From Burkholderiaceae bacterium (GTDB lineage Bacteria; Pseudomonadota; Gammaproteobacteria; Burkholderiales; Burkholderiaceae): a stretch of DNA of 14,969 nt. The number at the start of each line of letters is the position of its first letter. Position 1 is the stretch's first letter. The stretch is from contig CANISN010000017.1 of NCBI GenBank assembly GCA_947470165.1, positions 1-14,969 on the forward strand. Direction: 5' to 3'. The notes under the pieces were generated by a model. That model had not been told where the DNA came from and searched no databases. It worked only from the letters and a program-made list of their open reading frames with translations. This document shows, one piece after another, positions 9,069-14,950 of this stretch. Both the position numbers and the translations under genes were made by a program.

Positions 9069-10088
9069 ATGAAATGGCTCGCCAAACTCCTGCTATTGAG
9101 CACCTTCTGGGTGCCCCTAAGTGCAGCTGCCCTCTTTGATCAGTGTAAGGATCTGTTTCCAGCCCAGCAAATCCCCAGTACCCCCCAAGTCGGGCGGGAC
9201 CTTTGCTTTGATGATTTCGCTATCTATTACTCACCCATAGACAAAAAACCGATCTATACAGTTGAGAAATTAAATGGGGAGCAATTACAAGCACCCCACC
9301 CACGACGCACTAATCAGTTCTATGAGGAGGGTAGACTTCCCTTTTCTGAACGAGCCTTGCTTTCTGACTACCGAGGCAGTGGTTATGACCGAGGGCATAA
9401 CGTTCCTGCGGGGGATATGACTCAAGAAAGGGGCATGGCCCAATCTTTCTCCTTGGCCAATATAATGCCGCAGGCCAGACAGAATAATCAGGGCATCTGG
9501 GCCAAGCGGGTTGAGGAGCCTACTAGGCTATACATCAAACGTGTCCAAGGTGATGTTTTTGTATTTACAGGTTCCGTTGGTCAGGCGGGCAGCATTGGGA
9601 AAAGCAAGGTCACCATTCCGAGTCATTTATTTAAGCTTGTCTACGACCCCACCAAAAAGATAGCCTGGGCCTACTGGGTAGAAAATACCGATGATGCGCA
9701 AATGAATCCACCTATTTCTTACGCAGAACTCGTTCTAAAAACCGGCATTGACTTTCATCTACCTCTGGATATCAATGAAAATAAACCCAGCAAACAAGTC
9801 GCTAAGGGCGGATCAGAGTCTAGGGAGCTGTTAGGTGGCTGGTATCCCGTCTTTTTTGATCAGTACTCAACAGAGAAGGTTGCGACCATGATTTCCAGCA
9901 TCAAAGCTGGCCGGATTTCTAGTGTGCAAATTCAATATGACCGCAACGCAGAATTGGCTCAAAAGCTATTCAAGGAAATTCAAGTGCAAGGCCTGATAGA
10001 AGCCACCCTCTCTCAAAGCAGTCCGCCAGATTCTCCTAATGTGAGCTACGAACGCAATCGCGTTACTGTAATAGTGCGCTCTAAGTAA
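9069..10088 (+). CDS. Secreted DNA/RNA non-specific endonuclease (beta-beta-alpha metal type)
   Basis: This 339-aa nuclease has an N-terminal signal peptide (MKWLAKLLLLSTFWVPLSAAA), so it acts in the periplasm or outside the cell. The beta-beta-alpha-metal signature is DRGHNVPAGDM at residues 107-117, with H110 as general base. The metal-binding asparagine lies in the conserved segment SFSLANIMPQARQNNQGIWA at 126-145, probably N140. VFTGSV at 165-170 and IPSHLFKLVYD at 183-193 are further family features. The nuclease domain ends near residue 230. The remaining 100 residues form an extension containing QIQYDRNAELAQKLF and a C-terminal NVSYERNRVTVIVR, whose family I do not recognise. Likely roles are nutrient scavenging from nucleic acids, clearing extracellular DNA, or processing incoming DNA. 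The gene converges on the DUF3820 gene with a 7-bp gap and no terminator. Confidence 0.9.
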   Translation: MKWLAKLLLLSTFWVPLSAAALFDQCKDLFPAQQIPSTPQVGRDLCFDDFAIYYSPIDKKPIYTVEKLNGEQLQAPHPRRTNQFYEEGRLPFSERALLSDYRGSGYDRGHNVPAGDMTQERGMAQSFSLANIMPQARQNNQGIWAKRVEEPTRLYIKRVQGDVFVFTGSVGQAGSIGKSKVTIPSHLFKLVYDPTKKIAWAYWVENTDDAQMNPPISYAELVLKTGIDFHLPLDINENKPSKQVAKGGSESRELLGGWYPVFFDQYSTEKVATMISSIKAGRISSVQIQYDRNAELAQKLFKEIQVQGLIEATLSQSSPPDSPNVSYERNRVTVIVRSK

Positions 10089-10095
10089 TTACCTA

Positions 10096-10335
10096 TTATT
10101 TGCGAGAGCGAATAGAAATACCATGCGCCCGCTGAATAGGCGCCAATAATCCACGCAAGCCATTGTGATCGAGGGTGTGCATTAACTCTAGCAGTTGTCC
10201 AAGCTCGCCTTTGGGAAATCCTTCTCGAGCAAACCAGGCCAAATAATTACTAGGCAGATCAGCTAGCGCTCGGCCAGCATGCTTGCCAAACGGCATCTTC
10301 ATCACTACGAGCTTCTCTAGAGCCTCTGCATCCAT
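10096..10335 (-). CDS. DUF3820 family small protein
   Basis: This 79-aa soluble protein matches DUF3820, annotated in databases as a putative quorum-sensing-regulated virulence factor although its molecular function is unknown. The family core is visible as MPFGKHAGRALADLPSNYLAWF at residues 13-34, and the rest is a helical tail (GELGQLLELMHTLDHNGLRG, residues 43-62). There is no signal peptide or membrane segment. Its start at 10335 lies 39 bp from the -35 element of the divergent Fur-controlled promoter, so iron-dependent binding there could also affect this gene. No strong ribosome-binding site was seen. Confidence 0.85.
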   Translation of the reverse strand: MDAEALEKLVVMKMPFGKHAGRALADLPSNYLAWFAREGFPKGELGQLLELMHTLDHNGLRGLLAPIQRAHGISIRSRK

Positions 10336-10373
10336 AAGTATTGATCTTACAAGCTAAGTGGTCATTTTCTTAA

Positions 10374-10402
10374 TTGATAACTATTCTCATTTACTGTATA
10401 TT
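10374..10402 (+). promoter_or_regulatory. Sigma-70 promoter of the iron-regulated operon
   Basis: TTGATA (10374-10379) and TATATT (10397-10402) are separated by exactly 17 bp and match the -35 and -10 consensus well. Transcription would begin near 10409, within the second Fur box, about 37 bases before the ATG at 10446. Confidence 0.75.
10375..10389. promoter_or_regulatory. Fur box 1
   Basis: TGATAACTATTCTCA matches the 7-1-7 Fur consensus TGATAATnATTATCA at 12 of the 14 specified positions. It overlaps the -35 element, so Fur-Fe2+ bound here should block RNA polymerase and the operon should be induced by iron starvation. Confidence 0.8.
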
Positions 10403-10418
10403 GAGAATCATTCTCAAT
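10400..10418. promoter_or_regulatory. Fur box 2 (perfect 19-bp palindrome)
   Basis: ATTGAGAATCATTCTCAAT is a perfect palindrome about the C at 10409. Its core (10402-10416) matches the 7-1-7 Fur consensus at 12 of 14 positions. It overlaps the -10 element and the expected transcription start. The centres of the two boxes are 27 bp apart, allowing two or more Fur dimers to bind. Confidence 0.85.
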
Positions 10419-10445
10419 TACTTTTATCAACTATCCCACTTCAAT

Positions 10446-11360
10446 ATGACAATAACCATCAAACGAATAACCCTATTTGCTATTTTCTTAGTCACAGCAC
10501 TCCACTTCTCATTTGCGAATGCAGGTGAAGGCGCCTTTGGTTGGATTTATACCCTTGATCTACAACCTAAGGGCAAGTTTGAATTCGAGCAACGCCTACA
10601 ACTCAATAAACAACAAGCTGCCGGAACCTACGATGCTTGGACCGCTAGAACAGAGCTTGAGTATGGTCTGACTAATAATTTACAAATTGCAGGCTATATA
10701 AACTCCTACTATACAAACGCAAATCAAAATTACACCAATCCTGAAGCATGTGGTGACAGCGCAAGTTGTACTGGTGGCTATGGAGTGCCATCAAGTCATG
10801 ATCCTGCTACTCCATACAGAAAAAGTGGAATTGAAGGCGGATCCCTAGAGGCTATTTATCGCATCACAAATCCAGTCACCTCTCCAGTCGGTGTGGGACT
10901 CTATCTAGAGCCAACCATTGGAAGGAATAAGAATGAAATTGCGGTCCGCTTGTTATTGTAATCCAACTTTATTGATGACAAATTGATCTTAGCTGGAAAT
11001 GTAGTCGCTGCAAATGAACGACTGAAATTTATTGGGAATGGTAACGTCCCTGAATCTATGCTCGATTTTCTTTTGGGAGCTAGTTATCGATTCGCGCCGA
11101 AATGGTCTGCTGGCGTAGAGGCGCGCTTTCATAACGATTACTCAGAACTCAATTTACGCAATCAAGTACAACGCGCAACCTTTGTTGGTCCAAATATGCA
11201 CTATGCCGAAAAAAACTGGTGGGTTACTGGTGCATGGCGTTATCAACTCAAGGGCGGGAACTGTATGGGTGGTGGCGAAGCGGAATGCTCTAACGCCCGA
11301 GTTTGGGATAGCCACTCCGTGAATGAATTCATCGTCAAAGTGGGCTTTCCTCTGAGCTAA
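10446..11360 (+). pseudogene. DUF6662-like outer-membrane barrel protein, interrupted by in-frame TAA
   Basis: The frame reads as a 303-residue exported protein broken at codon 172 by a TAA (10959-10961). The upstream part has a signal peptide (residues 1-26, cleavage after SFANA) and a mature start GEGAFGWIYTLDLQPKGKFEFEQ. The part after the stop continues in the same frame, starting SNFIDDKLILAGNVVAA and ending in VNEFIVKVGFPLS. Alternating polar and hydrophobic strands (LEYGLTNNLQIAGYI, GASYRFAPKWSAGVEARF) indicate a beta-barrel. The layout matches DUF6662 as I recall it. In relatives the junction reads like LILQKNFLDD, so a CAA-to-TAA change is the simplest cause. The start is ATG 10446; the TTG at 10374 lies in the promoter. 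The barrel may serve iron or metal-complex passage, but that is inferred only from Fur control. The truncated 171-aa product would probably not fold as a barrel. Confidence 0.85.
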
Positions 11361-11395
11361 ATCATTTTCTCGAAATCCTAATCAAGGGGGCAACT

Positions 11396-11575
11396 ATGGA
11401 AACTCAAAACTTATTAATGGCGGCATCAATACATCTGATTTAATTTCAATCATCCCGTTGCACAACTGCGAGAGAAAGAGCTTTGATGATATTTAAAGCC
11501 CTATCAGATCTTCAGGATAGTAATTCTGAAATTGAAGCTCTCTGTCTTCAAGCAAATGAGCTACTGGCTACATAA
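11396..11575 (+). pseudogene. Small unrecognised gene of about 59 codons with in-frame TAA
   Basis: A strong AAGGGGG ribosome-binding site lies 5 bases before ATG 11396. The frame gives METQNLLMAASIHLI, then TAA at 11441-11443 (codon 16). It then continues in the same frame for 43 residues, including FQSSRCTTARERALMIFKAL and ending EIEALCLQANELLAT, to TAA at 11573-11575. Both halves read like one helical protein, and CAA (Gln) at codon 16 would restore it. I do not recognise the family. Its position between the barrel gene and the FMN-binding gene suggests a part of the same iron-regulated operon. Alternatively the upstream 15-codon ORF is a leader peptide and the rest is coincidental. Confidence 0.5.
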
Positions 11576-11607
11576 ATAAAAAATATTCATAACAAATATC
11601 ACTCATC

Positions 11608-12162
11608 ATGTACTGGAAACCCAATCCCCTAATTATCATCGGCTTAGCAGCCGCGTCAGCACCCATCATTTCCCAAGCCAAGATTTATGTCTCCGTAGAT
11701 CAGGCTCAGAAAGTACTATACCCAAATAAATCTCTCACAAAAAATCCCATCATCATTACCGATGACTTACAAGACAGAATGCGCTCTGCTTCAAGTATTC
11801 GGCACCCTTTTAAAGGGGATCTTATCTGGAGAACTACAGAAGGCGGCTGGTTCATTGTGGATGAGGTGGTGGGTAAACATGAAATGATCACCTATGCAGT
11901 CGCACTGAGTCCAAGTGGAGCAGTTACTGGCATCGAGATACTGGACTATGTTGAGTCCTATGGTTATGAGGTAGCTGAAGTACATTGGCGTAATCAGTTC
12001 ATTGGAAAAACAGCAGCTGATCCAATTAAGCTCAATAAAGATATTCAGAATATTGGTGGCGCCACCCTCTCTTGTAAGCACCTCACCGATGGAGTGAAAC
12101 GGGTTGCAGTCTTGTATGACTTAGCACTCAAAAGCCAGAACCAAGCATCTAAAGCAAAATGA
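11608..12162 (+). CDS. Exported FMN-binding-domain protein (covalent flavin carrier)
   Basis: This 184-aa protein has a signal-peptide-like N-terminus (hydrophobic residues 8-22, cleavage near SQA-K25) and a C-terminal FMN_bind domain at about residues 80-170. This domain occurs in RnfG, NqrC and related carriers, which hold FMN attached covalently to a threonine by ApbE. The attachment motif is NIGGATLSC at residues 148-156, with T153 the likely flavinylated residue. GIEILDYVESYGYEV at 108-122 is the usual strand-helix segment before it. It has no C-type haem motif, so flavin is probably its only cofactor. Its stop overlaps the apbE start (ATGA), a direct link to its maturation enzyme. A role as periplasmic single-domain electron carrier between the four-helix membrane protein and an acceptor is inferred. 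The ATG has no clear ribosome-binding site. Confidence 0.9.
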   Translation: MYWKPNPLIIIGLAAASAPIISQAKIYVSVDQAQKVLYPNKSLTKNPIIITDDLQDRMRSASSIRHPFKGDLIWRTTEGGWFIVDEVVGKHEMITYAVALSPSGAVTGIEILDYVESYGYEVAEVHWRNQFIGKTAADPIKLNKDIQNIGGATLSCKHLTDGVKRVAVLYDLALKSQNQASKAK

Positions 12163-12998
12163 TTCGCTGTAAGCCACTTCTAGGTTCGTATGTAGAGATA
12201 TCTATTCCCAACGGAAGATATTTTGTTAATGCAATAGAGAATGCGTTTTTAGCTATTGAAGAAGTTCAGGTTTTAATGGGATTTCATAATCCCGAGAGTG
12301 AGCTCTCTTGTATCAATGCACGCTGCCATCTAGAAGCTATTCGCATTCACCCATGGACTGCAATGGTCCTCTCGATCGCCCAAGAGATCCACCATCATTC
12401 TGAGGGGCTCTTTAATTGTGGAATCGGATATCGCCTAGTCGCTAGCGGTCTTCTGCCCCGCCACTTCGATATTCATATCGGCACTAAAATAAATTCATTT
12501 GGCGGTATTGAAGATCTCCAATTTCTAGAGCCAACGTTAGTACGATCCGCTATGCCACTTTGTCTTGATCTTGGAGGAATTGCCAAGGGATTTGCGGTTG
12601 ATCTTGCAGTTAATGTCCTTCAATCTGCCGCAGTACCATCGGGATTAGTAAACGCCGGTGGAGATCTCAGAGTATTTGGTAGTGAAGCACAAGATATACA
12701 CGTGAGAAATCCTACTAACCCGCACGAGGTAATTAATCTAGGTAGTATGCGCGAGGGTGCTATTGCTACTAGCAGCCTGTACTTTACTAGGCGAGATAAA
12801 ACTTCAAACAGTTATATGGTCAACCCTATAAATCAGGAGCATATTGAATTTTCGGATTCCTATTCAGTGATGGCAGATCAATGCGTATACGCAGATGCGC
12901 TCACAAAAGTAGTCAGTATTTCTGGAAACACCAATCACCCCTGCTTAGAGCAGTTCTCTGCCCAAGCAATCAAAATCTCCAGCACCCTAAGAGTATGA
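12159..12998 (+). CDS. apbE: ApbE, FAD:protein FMN transferase
   Basis: ApbE takes FMN from FAD and joins it by a phosphoester bond to a threonine of an FMN-binding domain, with Mg2+ as cofactor. The 279-aa protein carries the family motifs: LDLGGIAKGFAVDLA at residues 136-150, GLVNAGGDLRVFG at 162-174, and the metal-binding CVYADALTK at 242-250 (D246). FHNPESELSCINA at 42-54 resembles the N-terminal FAD-binding stretch. The protein is shorter than typical ApbE (about 300-350 aa). It has no signal peptide or lipobox, unlike many periplasmic ApbE proteins, so it may act in the cytoplasm before its partner is exported. It overlaps both the preceding FMN-binding gene and the following membrane gene by ATGA, which indicates tight translational coupling. 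Confidence 0.94.
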   Translation: MIRCKPLLGSYVEISIPNGRYFVNAIENAFLAIEEVQVLMGFHNPESELSCINARCHLEAIRIHPWTAMVLSIAQEIHHHSEGLFNCGIGYRLVASGLLPRHFDIHIGTKINSFGGIEDLQFLEPTLVRSAMPLCLDLGGIAKGFAVDLAVNVLQSAAVPSGLVNAGGDLRVFGSEAQDIHVRNPTNPHEVINLGSMREGAIATSSLYFTRRDKTSNSYMVNPINQEHIEFSDSYSVMADQCVYADALTKVVSISGNTNHPCLEQFSAQAIKISSTLRV

Positions 12999-13441
12999 AA
13001 AATACATACCGCCTAGGAAAGATGCCTTCATGGCAAAGAAATTTTGTCTTACTAGGGATGTTAAGTTGCTCTCTCACCGGTACAGCCTATTTATTAGGCC
13101 ATGAGTTTGAAATCCAACGTGCCCTTCTAGGCACAAGTTCAGTACTGGCATGGCATGGGGTGGCGGCTATATTAGTCAGCCTTGCTTTGGGATCAATATT
13201 GCCGTTTCATCTCAAAGCCGGTCTTCAGTCGAAAAGAAAATTATTCAGCGGATTGAGTCAGTTAGGATTTCTGACCACACTCTTAATATCTGGCGCTCTC
13301 CTATATTACGGCCCTGAAGAGATACGTGAGTCGGTAGTCCTCACCCACTGGGTGGTTGGATTAATATTTTTTGCCATCTTCTTACTGCATGGTGTTTATT
13401 CTAGAAAATCTCAGGGCATCAATGAAAAAAAGGTTCATTGA
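12995..13441 (+). CDS. Four-helix membrane protein, possible di-haem b cytochrome
   Basis: The 148-aa product has four predicted membrane helices, at about residues 17-35, 50-70, 86-104 and 114-133. Positive residues before helix 1 place the N-terminus in the cytoplasm. H54 and H118 then fall near the periplasmic ends of helices 2 and 4, and H72 and H132 near their cytoplasmic ends. This is the arrangement expected for two stacked bis-histidine b haems, as in cytochrome b561-like and DUF4405-like proteins. The haem role is inferred, not shown. The start is the ATG overlapping the apbE stop (ATGA), although the open frame reaches further upstream. With the FMN carrier and ApbE it could form a transmembrane electron path from quinol to the flavoprotein. 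The stop codon lies in a terminator hairpin. Confidence 0.8.
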   Translation: MKNTYRLGKMPSWQRNFVLLGMLSCSLTGTAYLLGHEFEIQRALLGTSSVLAWHGVAAILVSLALGSILPFHLKAGLQSKRKLFSGLSQLGFLTTLLISGALLYYGPEEIRESVVLTHWVVGLIFFAIFLLHGVYSRKSQGINEKKVH

Positions 13442-13459
13442 GTTGGTGCTCAATGAACC
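13424..13459 (-). terminator. Terminator of the persulfide operon, shared with the converging iron operon
   Basis: A perfect 11-bp stem (13432-13442 with 13449-13459) has a 6-base loop. On the minus strand it is followed by TTTTTTTCATT, an excellent U-tract ending the DUF2892 operon. On the plus strand the tail is weaker (CAATTTCTATC) but may still help end the converging operon, whose last stop codon is inside the stem. Confidence 0.88.
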
Positions 13460-13487
13460 CAATTTCTATCAGTACCACTTCCTTAAA

Positions 13488-13691
13488 TCAGGAATTCTTA
13501 TCGCCAGAGATCCCGCATGAATTAATACCTAGGAGCGGATAAGCCGGGCAGAAACGGAAGATGCCTGTGGCCAAAGGAATAAGGCCTAGCCAACCCCACA
13601 AACCTACGGTGCCATTTGTAGCAAGTGCTACCAGTATTGCACCTATTAAGATTCTTAAAATACGATCGATATTGCCGACGTTACATTTCAT
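13488..13691 (-). CDS. DUF2892 inner-membrane protein
   Basis: This 67-aa protein matches the DUF2892 (YgaP-like) family. It begins MKCNVGNIDRILRILIGA, and has two hydrophobic segments (about residues 11-27 and 31-45) followed by the family's FCPAYPLLGINSC at residues 47-59. The FCP-to-C cysteine pair (C48, C59) is conserved in the family; DUF2892 is often joined to or beside rhodanese and other sulfane-sulfur proteins. Its place after a persulfide dioxygenase and an ArsR regulator suggests a role in sulfide or persulfide handling at the membrane, though the exact function is unknown. A GGGAG ribosome-binding site lies 6 bases before the ATG. It is the last gene of its operon. Confidence 0.9.
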   Translation of the reverse strand: MKCNVGNIDRILRILIGAILVALATNGTVGLWGWLGLIPLATGIFRFCPAYPLLGINSCGISGDKNS

Positions 13692-13731
13692 ATTGAACTC
13701 CCTTTAAAAACGATTAAATGATTCCAAGCTA

Positions 13732-14049
13732 TTACTTCTTACAGTAATACTTGTACAGCAAACCCATAACTGCTACAGCTACCTGACTTGAAAGTGAGTA
13801 GTAAATTTGCTTTCCCTCTCTGCGCGTTTTGACTAATTTCTCTTTGCGCAGAACAGTGAGTTGTTGAGAAAGACTTGGCTGATGAAGATCTAGCGCAGTC
13901 TCTAGCTCGCTGACACATTTTTCCTCTTGGGCAATTTCACATAAGAGCATCATGCGATCCCGATTGGACAATACCTTCATGAGCTTGCAAGCATCCTCTG
14001 CTGAAGACTGCATCTTCTTTAATTCTGCTTTAGAAATAGGCATGTTCAT
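13732..14049 (-). CDS. ArsR-family repressor of BigR/SqrR persulfide-sensing type
   Basis: This 105-aa winged-helix regulator has the ArsR signature: KVLSNRDRMMLLCEI at residues 25-39, the recognition helix around HQPSLSQQLTVLRKE at 56-70, and the wing KTRREGKQIYYSL at 74-86. Cysteines C37 and C103 are 66 residues apart, the same spacing and local context (xLLC near helix 3, YxxxC at the C-terminal tail) as the C42/C108 pair I recall from Xylella BigR. In BigR and SqrR these cysteines form a disulfide or polysulfide bridge that releases DNA. C21 and C45 are additional. No arsenic-type CxC metal site is present. It lies 14 bp after the dioxygenase gene and should repress this operon until sulfide or persulfide accumulates. 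The start is ATG 14049, or ATG 14043. Confidence 0.9.
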   Translation of the reverse strand: MNMPISKAELKKMQSSAEDACKLMKVLSNRDRMMLLCEIAQEEKCVSELETALDLHQPSLSQQLTVLRKEKLVKTRREGKQIYYSLSSQVAVAVMGLLYKYYCKK

Positions 14050-14063
14050 AGTTGGAATGATTA

Positions 14064-14936
14064 TTACAGTGCGTTTAAAGGAATCTTTAGGTAAGCGATG
14101 CCATTAGCATCTGGCTCAGGAAAGTGCCCAGCACGAATATTCACCTGAATAGACGGCAGAATCAGTACAGGCATTTCCAAGATTTTATCGCGGGTAGTAC
14201 GCATCTCCACAAATTGGCTTTCTGTTACACCATCATGAACATGAATATTCCCCACCTTCTCACCTGCAACTGTTGACATACACGCTACAGGTCGATCTGT
14301 TGGCGGGTAGTCGTGGCACATATATAGCTTAGTCTGCTCTGGATAAGATAGTATCTTTTGAATAGAGCGATATAGAGTCTTAGCATCACCGCCCGGAAAA
14401 TCGCAACGTGCACTTCCTACATCTGGCATAAACAAGGTGTCACCCACAAAAATAGCATCGCCGATTTCATAGGCCATACATGCTGGGGTATGACCCGGTA
14501 CAAAGAGTGCTTTTAGGGAGAGATTGCCAAATGTTAGTAACTCATCCTCCTTTAATAAATGGTCGAACTGGGCACCATTAGTCTGAAAACGCTCATCTAA
14601 GTTAAAGATCCCTTTAAAGACAGTCTGCACACTCGTGATGTGATCTCCAATTGCCAACTTCCCACCTAAATGAGTTTGTAAGTAAGGTGCTGCGGTTAAA
14701 TGGTCTGCATGAGCGTGTGTCTCTAAAATCCAAGTAGTCTGGAGTTGATGAGCCTTCACAAAGGCAATGACCTCATCTGCTGATTGTGTTCTGGTTCTTC
14801 CAGATTTAGAGTCATAGTTCAGTACTGAATCGATGATGACGCAAGGGCTAGCATCTCCCTCATGGACGACATAAGTAAATGTCCAAGTTTCTGGATCGAA
14901 AAAGTCTTTAATCAGCGGCGTGTGTTTAGGGTTCAA
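14064..14936 (-). CDS. ETHE1/Blh-like persulfide dioxygenase (MBL fold)
   Basis: This 290-aa MBL-fold protein resembles the Blh/persulfide dioxygenase group that oxidises glutathione persulfide to sulfite with an Fe(II) centre. The motifs are ETHAHADHLTAAPYL at residues 72-86 (H74, H76, D78, H79), VPGHTPACMAYEIGD at 146-160 (H149), and FVGDTLFMPDVGSARCDFPGG at 163-183 (D166). The last of these is close to the ETHE1-type segment, and HDYPP at 208-212 supplies the final histidine. A YDSKSGRTRTQSADE insert at 41-55 is common in the bacterial group. The start is TTG 14936: it is the first start after an in-frame TGA, and family N-termini (FFDPET) fit it. No ribosome-binding site is obvious. The neighbouring BigR-like regulator and DUF2892 gene support a sulfide-detoxification role. 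Confidence 0.9.
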   Translation of the reverse strand: MNPKHTPLIKDFFDPETWTFTYVVHEGDASPCVIIDSVLNYDSKSGRTRTQSADEVIAFVKAHQLQTTWILETHAHADHLTAAPYLQTHLGGKLAIGDHITSVQTVFKGIFNLDERFQTNGAQFDHLLKEDELLTFGNLSLKALFVPGHTPACMAYEIGDAIFVGDTLFMPDVGSARCDFPGGDAKTLYRSIQKILSYPEQTKLYMCHDYPPTDRPVACMSTVAGEKVGNIHVHDGVTESQFVEMRTTRDKILEMPVLILPSIQVNIRAGHFPEPDANGIAYLKIPLNAL

Positions 14937-14950
14937 AGTAGGCTTTCAGT

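Noticed and set aside
10374..10445. TTG at 10374 as start of the barrel protein
   Set aside because: It lies in the -35 element and Fur box, and would put a second hydrophobic stretch before a good signal peptide that begins at ATG 10446.
10446..11575. The two in-frame TAA codons as evidence for stop-codon reassignment
   Set aside because: TAA clearly ends other intact genes in the window (icd, FKBP gene, persulfide dioxygenase), so it is an ordinary stop here.
11706..12081. Minus-strand frames opposite the FMN-binding gene
   Set aside because: They are antisense shadows of a well-supported domain and lack starts or motifs of their own.
12881..12994. Upstream extension of the four-helix protein into apbE
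   Set aside because: It is an out-of-frame shadow of the conserved 3' end of apbE; the ATGA overlap at 12995 is the usual coupled start.
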